Positions 1-5,902 of a stretch of 6,276 bases of DNA are shown in pieces. This stretch comes from Methylophilaceae bacterium. Its GTDB lineage: Bacteria; Pseudomonadota; Gammaproteobacteria; Burkholderiales; Methylophilaceae. Position 1 is the first letter of the stretch. Each line of letters starts with the position of its first letter. Made by a program: the position numbers and the translations under genes. The notes under the pieces were generated by a model. The model was not told where the DNA came from and searched no databases. It saw only the letters and a program-made list of their open reading frames with translations. The stretch lies in NCBI GenBank assembly GCA_017880825.1, contig JADGRN010000087.1, positions 1 to 6,276 on the forward strand, read 5' to 3'.

Positions 1-1
1 C

Positions 2-349
2 TCCGAAGGAAACTACCTGATTACCGGTTACGGGGATAATTGGGTCGAGATCAATAAAACTCGTTATCAGCACAGCATCATCTTGTTGCCTGATAGACTG
101 ATAACCGATTGGCTAGCGACAGATTTTGAGACATTAGTACCCGCCCACTTTCAGCCGATTGCTGAAATGCAACCCGAGGTGGTGCTGCTCGGCACGGGCG
201 CCAAACATCGTTTTATCCATCCCAGAATCAGTCAGCTTCTGATTGAAAAAGGCATATCACTGGAATGCATGGACACTGCGGCGGCCTGCAGAACCTACAA
301 TATCCTGATGTCCGAGGGACGTTTGGTTGCGGCTGCATTGCTTATCTAA
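2..349 (+). CDS. Mth938-like / DUF498 (NDUFAF3-type) protein, 5' end outside the window
   Basis: The open frame runs from the window edge (first full codon at 2) to TAA at 347-349, giving 115 residues. The family is usually about 120-130 aa, so only a short N-terminus should be missing. Family features are visible: an N-terminal TGYGDNWVEIN stretch, then RYQHSIILLPD, a central LLGTGAKHRFIHP and the hallmark C-terminal block MDTAAACRTYNILMSEGR followed by VAAALLI. Bacterial members are small cytoplasmic proteins of unclear function; the eukaryotic relative NDUFAF3 is a complex I assembly factor. A TTG at 83 could be read as a start, but family homology clearly continues upstream of it, so the gene is cut by the window edge. 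No convincing terminator follows the stop. Family assignment is firm; biological role is unknown. Confidence 0.88.
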   Translation, partial: SEGNYLITGYGDNWVEINKTRYQHSIILLPDRLITDWLATDFETLVPAHFQPIAEMQPEVVLLGTGAKHRFIHPRISQLLIEKGISLECMDTAAACRTYNILMSEGRLVAAALLI

Positions 350-372
350 TACAACAATAGCAAGAAAAACCG

Positions 373-398
373 AGGGGTATACAGATCTGTTTACACCT
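373..398. promoter_or_regulatory. 26-bp interrupted palindrome over the -35 box, candidate operator
   Basis: The dyad is centred between 385 and 386. Its core ACAGATCTGT (381-390) is a perfect 10-bp palindrome. The arms continue outward as GTA/TAC (377-379 with 392-394) and AGG/CCT (373-375 with 396-398). Eleven of the 13 base pairs match; the mismatches are 380/391 and 376/395. There is no loop and no T-run after it, so it looks like a binding site for a dimeric protein rather than a terminator. It contains the proposed -35 hexamer (390-395) in its right half, so a bound protein could compete with or contact RNA polymerase at the mxaR promoter. The regulator is unknown. Confidence 0.5.
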
Positions 399-418
399 TT
401 ACAGAAACTGGTTAATAT
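390..418 (+). promoter_or_regulatory. Putative sigma70 promoter for mxaRSACKL
   Basis: TTTACA at 390-395 (5 of 6 to the -35 consensus TTGACA) and TAATAT at 413-418 (4 of 6 to TATAAT) are separated by exactly 17 bp. Transcription would begin near 424-426, leaving a leader of about 30 nt before the mxaR ATG at 456. A second TTTACA lies at 398-403, eight bases downstream of the first, but has no -10 at suitable spacing. This is the only gap longer than 30 bp upstream of or inside the mxa run, so it is the natural promoter location. Assigned by eye from consensus only. Confidence 0.5.
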
Positions 419-419
419 C

Positions 420-436
420 CAACCTCACCTCAACCT
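420..436 (+). repeat. Short direct repeat CAACCT, 11-bp period
   Basis: CAACCT occurs at 420-425 and 431-436, with a related CACCT between them at 426-430. The period is close to one helical turn and the repeats straddle the predicted transcription start. The leader here is notably rich in C and A and poor in G. It could be a regulatory half-site pair or chance; the function is unknown. Confidence 0.3.
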
Positions 437-455
437 ACAGCTACGGGAAAAGTAA

Positions 456-1472
456 ATGAGCGATCGCCAACTGGCCGACTGGCGCGAACTTGCGCAAAAA
501 CTAGAATCGGAAATCAATAAAGTAGTGGTAGGTCAGGCATCGCCTATCCGCGCCATTACCACCGCAATTTTTGCGCGCGGCCACGTGCTGCTGGAAGGCG
601 ATGTCGGGGTGGGTAAAACCACATTGTTGCGCGCCTTTACGCGCGGCATTGGCGGTGGTTACCAACGCATTGAAGGCACCATCGATTTGATGCCTAACGA
701 TCTGGTGTATCACACCTATCTGTGTGAGGACGGTAAGCCGCACGTTAGCCCGGGGCCATTGCTGATGTCTGGCGAAAACCTGGCGGTATTCTTTTTTAAC
801 GAAATTAACCGCGCGCGCCCTCAGGTCCACTCATTGTTGCTGCGCGTGATGGCTGAACGTACGCTGTCTGCATTTAACAAGGAACACTCTTTCCCGCACA
901 TGCTGGTATTTGCTGACCGCAACCAGGTGGAAAAGGAAGAAACCTTCGAAATCCCTTCTGCGGCTCGTGACAGGTTCATGATGGAAATCCCCATCGTGGT
1001 GCCGGACGATGCCGACATTATGGAATCCCTGATTTTTGACACGCGTTTCCACGATGTCGATGCGCTGGTGGCCCAGGTGCAGCCGGATATTCTGCATTTT
1101 GACCGGTTGAATGCGTTCTCCGCCGTCATCCAGGATCATGTGCAAGCCAGTGCCACATTGCGCCGCTACGCGCTGGATTTATGGCGCGCGACCAAGGCTC
1201 CCGCCAAATTCGGCATCAAAATTGATGGCGTTGATATCAATCGCCTGGTGCTGGCCGGCGCCAGCCCACGCGGCATGAGCATGATGCTGCGCGCGGCGCG
1301 GGTCAATGCCTGGATCCATGGGCGCGACGCAGTGCTGCCGGATGACGTGCATGCGGTATTCCACGAAACCACCGCGCACCGTCTGGTGTTCAGCCCGGTT
1401 TATGAAATGCGCCGCACGGAAATCGCGCGTGAGTTGTTGAACCAGATTATCCAGGCTGTCGCTGCCCCTTAA
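456..1472 (+). CDS. mxaR: MxaR, MoxR-type AAA+ ATPase for methanol dehydrogenase maturation
   Basis: This 338-aa protein has no signal peptide or membrane helix and is predicted cytoplasmic. The MoxR-type AAA+ features appear in order: Walker A GDVGVGKT (residues 48-55, K54), Walker B-like FFFNEINRA (112-120, N115 E116), sensor 1 region FADRNQVEK (N156), arginine-finger region around ARDRF (R171, R173) and sensor 2 GASPRG (268-273, R272). The insert RPQVHSLLLRVMAE (121-134) matches the MoxR signature. The Walker B aspartate is Asn here. MxaR/MoxR is required in classical methylotrophs for active methanol dehydrogenase, acting as a chaperone-like ATPase in the Ca2+/PQQ assembly step. The ATG at 456 has a weak purine stretch (GGGAAAAG, 445-452) upstream. 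mxaS follows 15 bp after the stop. The generic alternative is a MoxR of a Bat-type operon, but the six-gene order and the divergent motifs favour MxaR. Confidence 0.93.
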   Translation: MSDRQLADWRELAQKLESEINKVVVGQASPIRAITTAIFARGHVLLEGDVGVGKTTLLRAFTRGIGGGYQRIEGTIDLMPNDLVYHTYLCEDGKPHVSPGPLLMSGENLAVFFFNEINRARPQVHSLLLRVMAERTLSAFNKEHSFPHMLVFADRNQVEKEETFEIPSAARDRFMMEIPIVVPDDADIMESLIFDTRFHDVDALVAQVQPDILHFDRLNAFSAVIQDHVQASATLRRYALDLWRATKAPAKFGIKIDGVDINRLVLAGASPRGMSMMLRAARVNAWIHGRDAVLPDDVHAVFHETTAHRLVFSPVYEMRRTEIARELLNQIIQAVAAP

Positions 1473-1487
1473 GCAGAGTTACCTTTT

Positions 1488-2351
1488 ATGGGTCCCAACC
1501 TAGCTAAAGAATTCACCTATACCATCGGCTGGCGCTCGCGTGGTCGGCATCCTGGCCGCCACGCCAGCACTCAGCGCGGTATGGGCATGGAGTTCCGTGG
1601 GCATACCACCCTGCTGTCCTATCCGGATCCGCGCCGCATTGATTTACGGCAAACCATCCGCGATCCGCTGGAACAGATCTATGTACGCATATTTAACCAG
1701 AAAAGTGCGACGCCGGTATTTGTATTGTGTGATCTCTCGGGTTCCATGAATTTTGGCGGTCATCAGCGCAAGATTGCACTCGCTGCCAGTATTACCGAAT
1801 CGGTCGCGCAATCCGCCACCCACGCGGGCGACCCTTTTGGGTTTATCGGCTTTGATGAAAACGTGCGGGAGGATTGGTATTGCAGACCTTCCTTAAGGCC
1901 GCATACAGCGCTGGAACTCGCCGCCAGCTTAAGGGACTATCACCCGGCTCACGTTGGCAGTTCAGGCTTGATGGAAGTCAGCCGCTATTTGCCCCGCGAG
2001 CGCTCGCTGTTGTTTTTGGTCTCGGACTTTCACATGCCCTTGCCCGAGTTGGAAGCCGCTGTGGCCTTGTTGTTGCGCCATCACATTGTGCCGATGGTGT
2101 TGTGGGATACCTCGGAATATAAAACTCTGCCTGAGTTCGGTATTGCCAGCGTGGCTGATTGCGAAACGGGCGCAAAACGCACCTTGTTTCTACGTAAAGA
2201 TTTGCGCAAGCGCATTGTGCAAAGCTTTGAAGATAGGCGTAAAGCCATCCATGCTTTATTTATGCGCTTTGACATGCCACCGTTTTTTGTTGAAGACCAC
2301 TTTGAGGCCGATGCACTGACCGAATATTTCCACCAGTTTGTGACTGCCTAA
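1488..2351 (+). CDS. mxaS: MxaS, DUF58 / VWA-like protein
   Basis: This 287-aa soluble protein has no evident signal peptide or membrane helix. The N-terminal half carries the DUF58 pattern: GRHASTQRGMGMEFR (residues 23-37), then SYPDPRRIDLRQ and IYVRIFNQ (64-71). A VWA-like fold follows with a MIDAS-type CDLSGSM (D82, S84, S86) and LVSDFHMPLPE (D180). Where the MIDAS threonine is expected the sequence reads HVGSSGL (156-161), so serine may replace it. DUF58 proteins regularly pair with MoxR ATPases, and MxaS is the partner of MxaR in the mxa cluster. It probably acts in the cytoplasm as an adaptor between the ATPase and the membrane components; that role is inferred. ATG at 1488 is 15 bp after mxaR, with only a weak AGAG (1475-1478) as ribosome binding site, so translational coupling is likely. 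Confidence 0.9.
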   Translation: MGPNLAKEFTYTIGWRSRGRHPGRHASTQRGMGMEFRGHTTLLSYPDPRRIDLRQTIRDPLEQIYVRIFNQKSATPVFVLCDLSGSMNFGGHQRKIALAASITESVAQSATHAGDPFGFIGFDENVREDWYCRPSLRPHTALELAASLRDYHPAHVGSSGLMEVSRYLPRERSLLFLVSDFHMPLPELEAAVALLLRHHIVPMVLWDTSEYKTLPEFGIASVADCETGAKRTLFLRKDLRKRIVQSFEDRRKAIHALFMRFDMPPFFVEDHFEADALTEYFHQFVTA

Positions 2352-2352
2352 C

Positions 2353-2367
2353 ATGAAAAAAGCGTGA
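2353..2367 (+). other. Four-codon mini-ORF (ATG AAA AAA GCG TGA) at the mxaS-mxaA junction
   Basis: An ATG two bases after the mxaS stop opens a frame MKKA that closes at TGA 2365-2367, overlapping the in-frame GTG codon (2364-2366) of mxaA. The run of six A at 2356-2361 separates the two frames: one more A, or a -1 slip, would give MKKSVKNSMKSC, a lysine-containing signal-peptide N-terminus for MxaA. It may be a leader that couples translation, the remains of the original start after an indel, or chance. Confidence 0.3.
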
Positions 2368-2375
2368 AAAACAGT

Positions 2376-3371
2376 ATGAAATCTTGCACTTTTTATTATC
2401 ATTCCATGACGGTTTTGTTGGCCGCTGCTGGCTTGTTACTTAGCACTTCTCTGGCGGTTGCGGAGCAAACCTTATACGAAATGAAAGAGGCCAACGTCAA
2501 GATCACCACGGTCGAGCCGGAGCGTGATGTAGGCTATACCGTAGGCGATATCCTGCAACGCACCATCGTGCTTGAGGTGAAAAAACCTTACACCCTGCTG
2601 GAGACTTCCCTGCCCATTGTGGGTTATGAGCATCGCTGGAAGGGGCAGCCGACCGGCATTGAGCTACATAAAATAGAAACTGAGCAAAACGATCTGGGTG
2701 ATAGCACCACTTATATGTTGCGTCTGGATTACCAAGTGTTCACCAATAATATCGTAGCGAAACCAGCCATATTGCCTGCCGAATTTATCAAATTTAAGGC
2801 CGATGGCAAATTCTATCAATACCGCATTCCAAGCTGGGGCTTCCGTATTTCGCCAATTGCAACCTTTGGCGCAGCAAAGATCGAACTGGATATGAGCCCT
2901 TTCCGTGGTCCTTTGTTGCTGGATCCAAACCCTGAAAAGAAACGCTTGAAAGTGTTGATTGGTGTGTTTGCAGTGGCCTTGCTAGGTTTGCTGTATATCC
3001 TTGGTAGCCGCGCCTGGTTGCCTCGCATGGGTGGCCCATTTGCAAGCGCTTGCCGCGATATCAATAAACTGCGCAAACTGCCTGCCGCCGATGTCGCCCT
3101 GCAACAAGCTGTAGCGCGTGTGCACCAATCGCTCAACGCCACTGCTGGCAGCAGCGTGTTCAGCGATTCGCTGGACAGCTTTTTGCAGAAAAAGCCCAAG
3201 TTTGCGCCGGTCAAGACCGATATCGAACAGTTTTTTGGTTTGTCTCGTCAGGTATTTTTTGAACCTCAGGCTGCGCATCAGGTGGGCGACTCTCCACTGA
3301 ACTGGCTGCGTGATTTCTGCCGCCGCTGCCGCGATTGCGAGCGCGGGCTGACGCCTGAGGAACGAGTGTAA
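2376..3371 (+). CDS. mxaA: MxaA, membrane-anchored methanol dehydrogenase maturation protein
   Basis: From ATG 2376 the protein is 331 aa; an in-frame GTG at 2364 would add four residues, and ATG 2406 would leave an uncharged N-terminus. None has a clear Shine-Dalgarno. A signal peptide is evident (hydrophobic MTVLLAAAGLLL, residues 11-22, with cleavage plausible after AVA, residue 29). A periplasmic, mostly beta-type domain follows to about residue 186, then a membrane helix (LIGVFAVALLGLLYILG, about 194-210) and a cytoplasmic tail starting with SRAWLPR. The tail ends in FCRRCRDCERGL with C315, C318 and C321 spaced C-x2-C-x2-C. MxaA is required for calcium-containing active methanol dehydrogenase in classical methylotrophs. 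The topology, with a periplasmic domain and a tail on the side of MxaR and MxaS, suits a link across the membrane (inferred). The layout resembles BatD/DUF4381-type partners in MoxR operons. Confidence 0.87.
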   Translation: MKSCTFYYHSMTVLLAAAGLLLSTSLAVAEQTLYEMKEANVKITTVEPERDVGYTVGDILQRTIVLEVKKPYTLLETSLPIVGYEHRWKGQPTGIELHKIETEQNDLGDSTTYMLRLDYQVFTNNIVAKPAILPAEFIKFKADGKFYQYRIPSWGFRISPIATFGAAKIELDMSPFRGPLLLDPNPEKKRLKVLIGVFAVALLGLLYILGSRAWLPRMGGPFASACRDINKLRKLPAADVALQQAVARVHQSLNATAGSSVFSDSLDSFLQKKPKFAPVKTDIEQFFGLSRQVFFEPQAAHQVGDSPLNWLRDFCRRCRDCERGLTPEERV

Positions 3372-3374
3372 GCC

Positions 3375-4361
3375 ATGAGCTTTACCACGCCTTGGGTATT
3401 GTGGTTGCTGCCACTTGCTGTTTTGCCGCTGTTGCTTGAACGCACACACAGTCGCAATTACTCATGGGTCGCTATGCTGCCCAGTGACCCACTATCCAAT
3501 TTGATTGGCCTGATGCTCAAAGTATTGGCTGTAGTGGCCTTGCTATTCATTATTCTCGGTATTGCCGGTCCGCATAGCCCTCATCAGCATGAAGAACGCA
3601 TCGGCGTAGGTGCACAAATCGCATTGGTACTTGATCGAAGTGCCAGTATGGATGATCCGTTTTCCGGTGGAACCAATGAAGGCCGTGTGGGCGAAACCAA
3701 GTCGGTAGCAGCGAGCCGCTTGATTACCCAGTTTGTAAAGCAGCGTAAAAACGACATGTTTGGCATGATTACATTCAGCAACTCTGCCATGTATGTGTTG
3801 CCGCTGACAGAGAATCGCGAGGCCATATTAGGGGCCATCAAAGCAACAGCGGGTAATTCATTATTTCAGACCAATATCGGTAGTGGACTTACCAGTGGCG
3901 CCGGCCTGTTTGATAAGGTGCCAGATTCAGGCTCACGTGCGATGATTTTGCTGTCCGATGGCGGCGGGCGTATCAGCGCGGATGTAGAACAAAAAATACG
4001 TGACTGGCTGGATCGTATGGACATCACCCTGTACTGGATTGTGCTGCGCCAACCCGGCGGCTTGAGTATTTTCGATAAAACCTACAAACCACCGGAGAAC
4101 CAGGCTTTGCCGCCAGAAGTCGAGCTTTATGAATTTTTCAATACGCTAAGATCGCCGTTCCATGCTTATGAAGCTGAAGACCCGAAGTCATTGGCTTCGG
4201 CAATTGACGACATCAATCAAAAAGAAAAAAAACCGATTCGCTATTTCGAGCTAATCCCAGAACGAGATTATTCACAGCATTGCTATTTCATAGCCGCACT
4301 GATGATCGCACTACTCTTGAGCGTGAAATATTTGGAGGTCAAAACATGGCACTCAGCGTAA
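3375..4361 (+). CDS. mxaC: MxaC, inner-membrane VWA protein (BatA-like layout)
   Basis: This 328-aa protein has two N-terminal membrane helices (about 5-21 and 44-64) flanking a short positively charged loop, a VWA domain, and a C-terminal helix (about 303-317). Positive-inside considerations put the VWA domain in the periplasm. The MIDAS motif looks complete: LDRSASM (D87, S89, S91), T166 in FQTNIGSGL, and D195 in LLSDGGG. This makes it the best metal-binding candidate of the three VWA-type proteins here. MxaC is required for methanol dehydrogenase maturation; handling of Ca2+ or docking to the enzyme in the periplasm is a reasonable inference. ATG 3375 lies 3 bp after the mxaA stop, with a GAGG/GAG purine stretch (3357-3366) inside the mxaA end. 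Its 3' end overlaps mxaK by 16 bp. Confidence 0.92.
   Translation: MSFTTPWVLWLLPLAVLPLLLERTHSRNYSWVAMLPSDPLSNLIGLMLKVLAVVALLFIILGIAGPHSPHQHEERIGVGAQIALVLDRSASMDDPFSGGTNEGRVGETKSVAASRLITQFVKQRKNDMFGMITFSNSAMYVLPLTENREAILGAIKATAGNSLFQTNIGSGLTSGAGLFDKVPDSGSRAMILLSDGGGRISADVEQKIRDWLDRMDITLYWIVLRQPGGLSIFDKTYKPPENQALPPEVELYEFFNTLRSPFHAYEAEDPKSLASAIDDINQKEKKPIRYFELIPERDYSQHCYFIAALMIALLLSVKYLEVKTWHSA
4334..4338 (+). promoter_or_regulatory. Ribosome binding site GGAGG of mxaK
   Basis: GGAGG lies 7 bp before ATG 4346, inside the last codons of mxaC. It is the strongest Shine-Dalgarno in the window and decides the mxaK start in favour of 4346 over the ATG at 4280 in the same frame. Confidence 0.8.
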
Positions 4362-4882
4362 AAAAATTGACTTGGGTTTTCGCTATAACGGCGCTGGTGA
4401 GTGCGCTTGGAGCAGCTTATGAAGCAAAGCGTATCCACCAGATCGAAGCTTTTAATGCGGCGGTGTCTGACGGCAAATCACCACAAACCGATATGGAAAG
4501 CTTCGAGGCTAAATTTTCAACCGCCTATTGGCTTGCGAGAAAAGAACGCTACAAAGAATCCACCTTGCTGTTTTTGCAACTAGCCGAGAAAGGTGATGCG
4601 AACCAGCGCTCGGCAATCCAGCACAACCTGGGCAATATTTTCTTTCTGCGCGGCTTGGCTATTAACGGCACCAACATGAAAGTGCGCGATGAAGCTGAAT
4701 ATTTACTGAGGCAGGCTAAAAGCGCCTATCAGCTGTCGTTACGCCTCGACAACAGTCATTGGGATACACGCCACAATCTGGATCGCGTGTTGACCATGTT
4801 ACCCGCAACACCTACTCCAGGAGTCGGGGAATCGGATACGCCCGGCCTGATTATGGGCAGCATTCCAGTGGGCTTACCTTAA
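4346..4882 (+). CDS. mxaK: MxaK, membrane-anchored TPR-like protein
   Basis: From ATG 4346 the protein is 178 aa. KK (residues 6-7) precedes one membrane helix (about 8-25), so most of the protein should face the periplasm. The rest is helical with TPR-like pairs: YWLARKERYKESTLLFLQLA (61-80) followed by AIQHNLGNIFFLRGLA (90-105), then AEYLLRQAKSAYQLSLRLD (117-135) and TRHNLDRVL (141-149). The last 25 residues are rich in Pro and Gly and probably unstructured. An ATG at 4280 would add 22 residues but lies deep in mxaC, puts charged residues before the anchor and ignores the GGAGG. MxaK belongs to the set affecting calcium insertion into methanol dehydrogenase; its exact role is not known, and a scaffold function is inferred. 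The 16-bp overlap with mxaC indicates translational coupling. Confidence 0.88.
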   Translation: MALSVKKLTWVFAITALVSALGAAYEAKRIHQIEAFNAAVSDGKSPQTDMESFEAKFSTAYWLARKERYKESTLLFLQLAEKGDANQRSAIQHNLGNIFFLRGLAINGTNMKVRDEAEYLLRQAKSAYQLSLRLDNSHWDTRHNLDRVLTMLPATPTPGVGESDTPGLIMGSIPVGLP

Positions 4883-4891
4883 GTTTAATCG

Positions 4892-5902
4892 ATGAAAAGA
4901 ATAGTTAGTTATTTACGTCATCGACGTGATGCTGCCCTGCTGCTAGCGGCTTTCCTGCTGCTGGTGATCGCGATTTTTCGGCCCAGCATACCGCTACAGC
5001 GCAATATTTACAGCTATCTGCTGGTAGCGGATATTTCGCAAAGCATGAACGTGATCGATGCAACGATTAATGGCAAACCGGCAACGCGTATAGCCTTCAC
5101 GCAAAAAATGCTGCATGAAGCAATAGCGTCCATGCCTTGCGGCACACGCGTCAGCATCGGCCTGTTTGCGGGCGTGAGTATAGCTGCGCTGTATACGCCC
5201 ATTGAGGTGTGTGAAAACTTTGCGGCCATTCAGGATACGATCGATCACCTGGATTGGCGCACGGCGTGGTCGGGGAATAGCCGCGTGCGCAGCAGCATGC
5301 TGTCACTGGCGAGAACCTTGCGCTCGTTCCCGGAACCGGCACAGGTCGTCTATTTCACCGATGGCGAAGAAGCGCCGCGCTTGCATGCCTTCAATACCGA
5401 AAATTTGACCAACTTCCAGGGCGGTAGCGGCTGGCTGTTAGTCGGTGTGGGCAGCCAAAAAGGCACCCCCATCCCCAAGCTGGATGAAAAAAACCAGCTG
5501 ATCGGCTACTGGGCCGGTGACAGCTTCGCCATGCAGCCGGGTATCGCGCAGATTTCCGAAGCCAATGTCGGCGTACGCAGTGACAACGTAGCAGGCGGCG
5601 AAAGCGATCGCTACCTGTCGAAACTGGACGAAGACTATCTTAAATCGCTGGCAAAAGAGGTTGGCGGCCTTTATGTGCGTGGCGATAGTCTGCAGAGCAT
5701 ACTCGCAGCAATGAAACAGCAGAAACCGGCGCGCCGCGATATTGCGCCGTTTGTGTTGGACTGGGTGTTAGCGGCGCTGGCAGGGTTAATACTGATTTCT
5801 GCGTATTTGCCGCGCCATCCAATTAAACAATTGCGCGCATCCTTGGATGCTTTAAAGCAGCGTCGGCAAAAGTCTCAGTTGCCTGCCGGCGCTGAAGCAT
5901 GA
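4892..5902 (+). CDS. mxaL: MxaL, inner-membrane VWA protein
   Basis: This 336-aa protein has a basic N-terminus (MKRIVSYLRHRRD), a membrane helix (about 13-29), a large VWA domain, a second helix (about 287-306) and a basic cytoplasmic tail (RHPIKQLRASLDALKQRRQK). The domain between the helices is therefore predicted periplasmic. MIDAS-type residues are D47, S49 and S51 in VADISQSM and T156-D157-G158 in YFTDGEE. The region where the MIDAS threonine should lie reads WSGNSRV (126-132), so that position appears changed. MxaL is one of the proteins required for Ca2+-loaded methanol dehydrogenase in classical methylotrophs, here probably alongside MxaC. It begins 9 bp after mxaK with little ribosome binding signal, suggesting coupling. 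It is the last mxa gene in the window, and its 3' end overlaps the opposing ygfX-like gene by 28 bp. Confidence 0.92.
   Translation: MKRIVSYLRHRRDAALLLAAFLLLVIAIFRPSIPLQRNIYSYLLVADISQSMNVIDATINGKPATRIAFTQKMLHEAIASMPCGTRVSIGLFAGVSIAALYTPIEVCENFAAIQDTIDHLDWRTAWSGNSRVRSSMLSLARTLRSFPEPAQVVYFTDGEEAPRLHAFNTENLTNFQGGSGWLLVGVGSQKGTPIPKLDEKNQLIGYWAGDSFAMQPGIAQISEANVGVRSDNVAGGESDRYLSKLDEDYLKSLAKEVGGLYVRGDSLQSILAAMKQQKPARRDIAPFVLDWVLAALAGLILISAYLPRHPIKQLRASLDALKQRRQKSQLPAGAEA

Noticed and set aside
83..349. TTG at 83 as the start of the Mth938-like gene
   Set aside because: The frame is open to the window edge and the upstream residues (TGYGDNWVEIN, RYQHSIIL) match the family, so the gene is simply truncated by the window.
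792..797. Run of six T just before the Walker B Asn codon as a possible frameshift
   Set aside because: The MxaR frame is intact and family-like on both sides, so there is no sign of an indel; N115 is encoded by a clean AAC.
501..1379. Several minus-strand open frames opposite mxaR
   Set aside because: They are antisense shadows of a strongly coding gene; their translations show no recognisable domain and they have no ribosome binding sites.
2794..3449. Minus-strand open frames opposite mxaA and the start of mxaC, the longest 155 codons
   Set aside because: They fully overlap genes with clear family features, and their composition is typical of the reverse of hydrophobic coding sequence.
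4182..4200. Hairpin CCGAAG/CTTCGG with a 7-nt loop
   Set aside because: It is only a 6-bp stem inside mxaC codons, with no T-run, so it is not a terminator; probably chance.
4280..4345. Upstream ATG at 4280 as the start of mxaK
   Set aside because: It lies far inside mxaC, has no ribosome binding site and adds 22 mainly polar residues before the membrane anchor. ATG 4346 has GGAGG at ideal spacing.
456..5902. A generic MoxR-Bat (aerotolerance-type) operon instead of mxa
   Set aside because: The gene order R-S-A-C-K-L, the protein lengths and the divergent MoxR motifs fit the methanol dehydrogenase accessory set better, although the two system types are clearly related.
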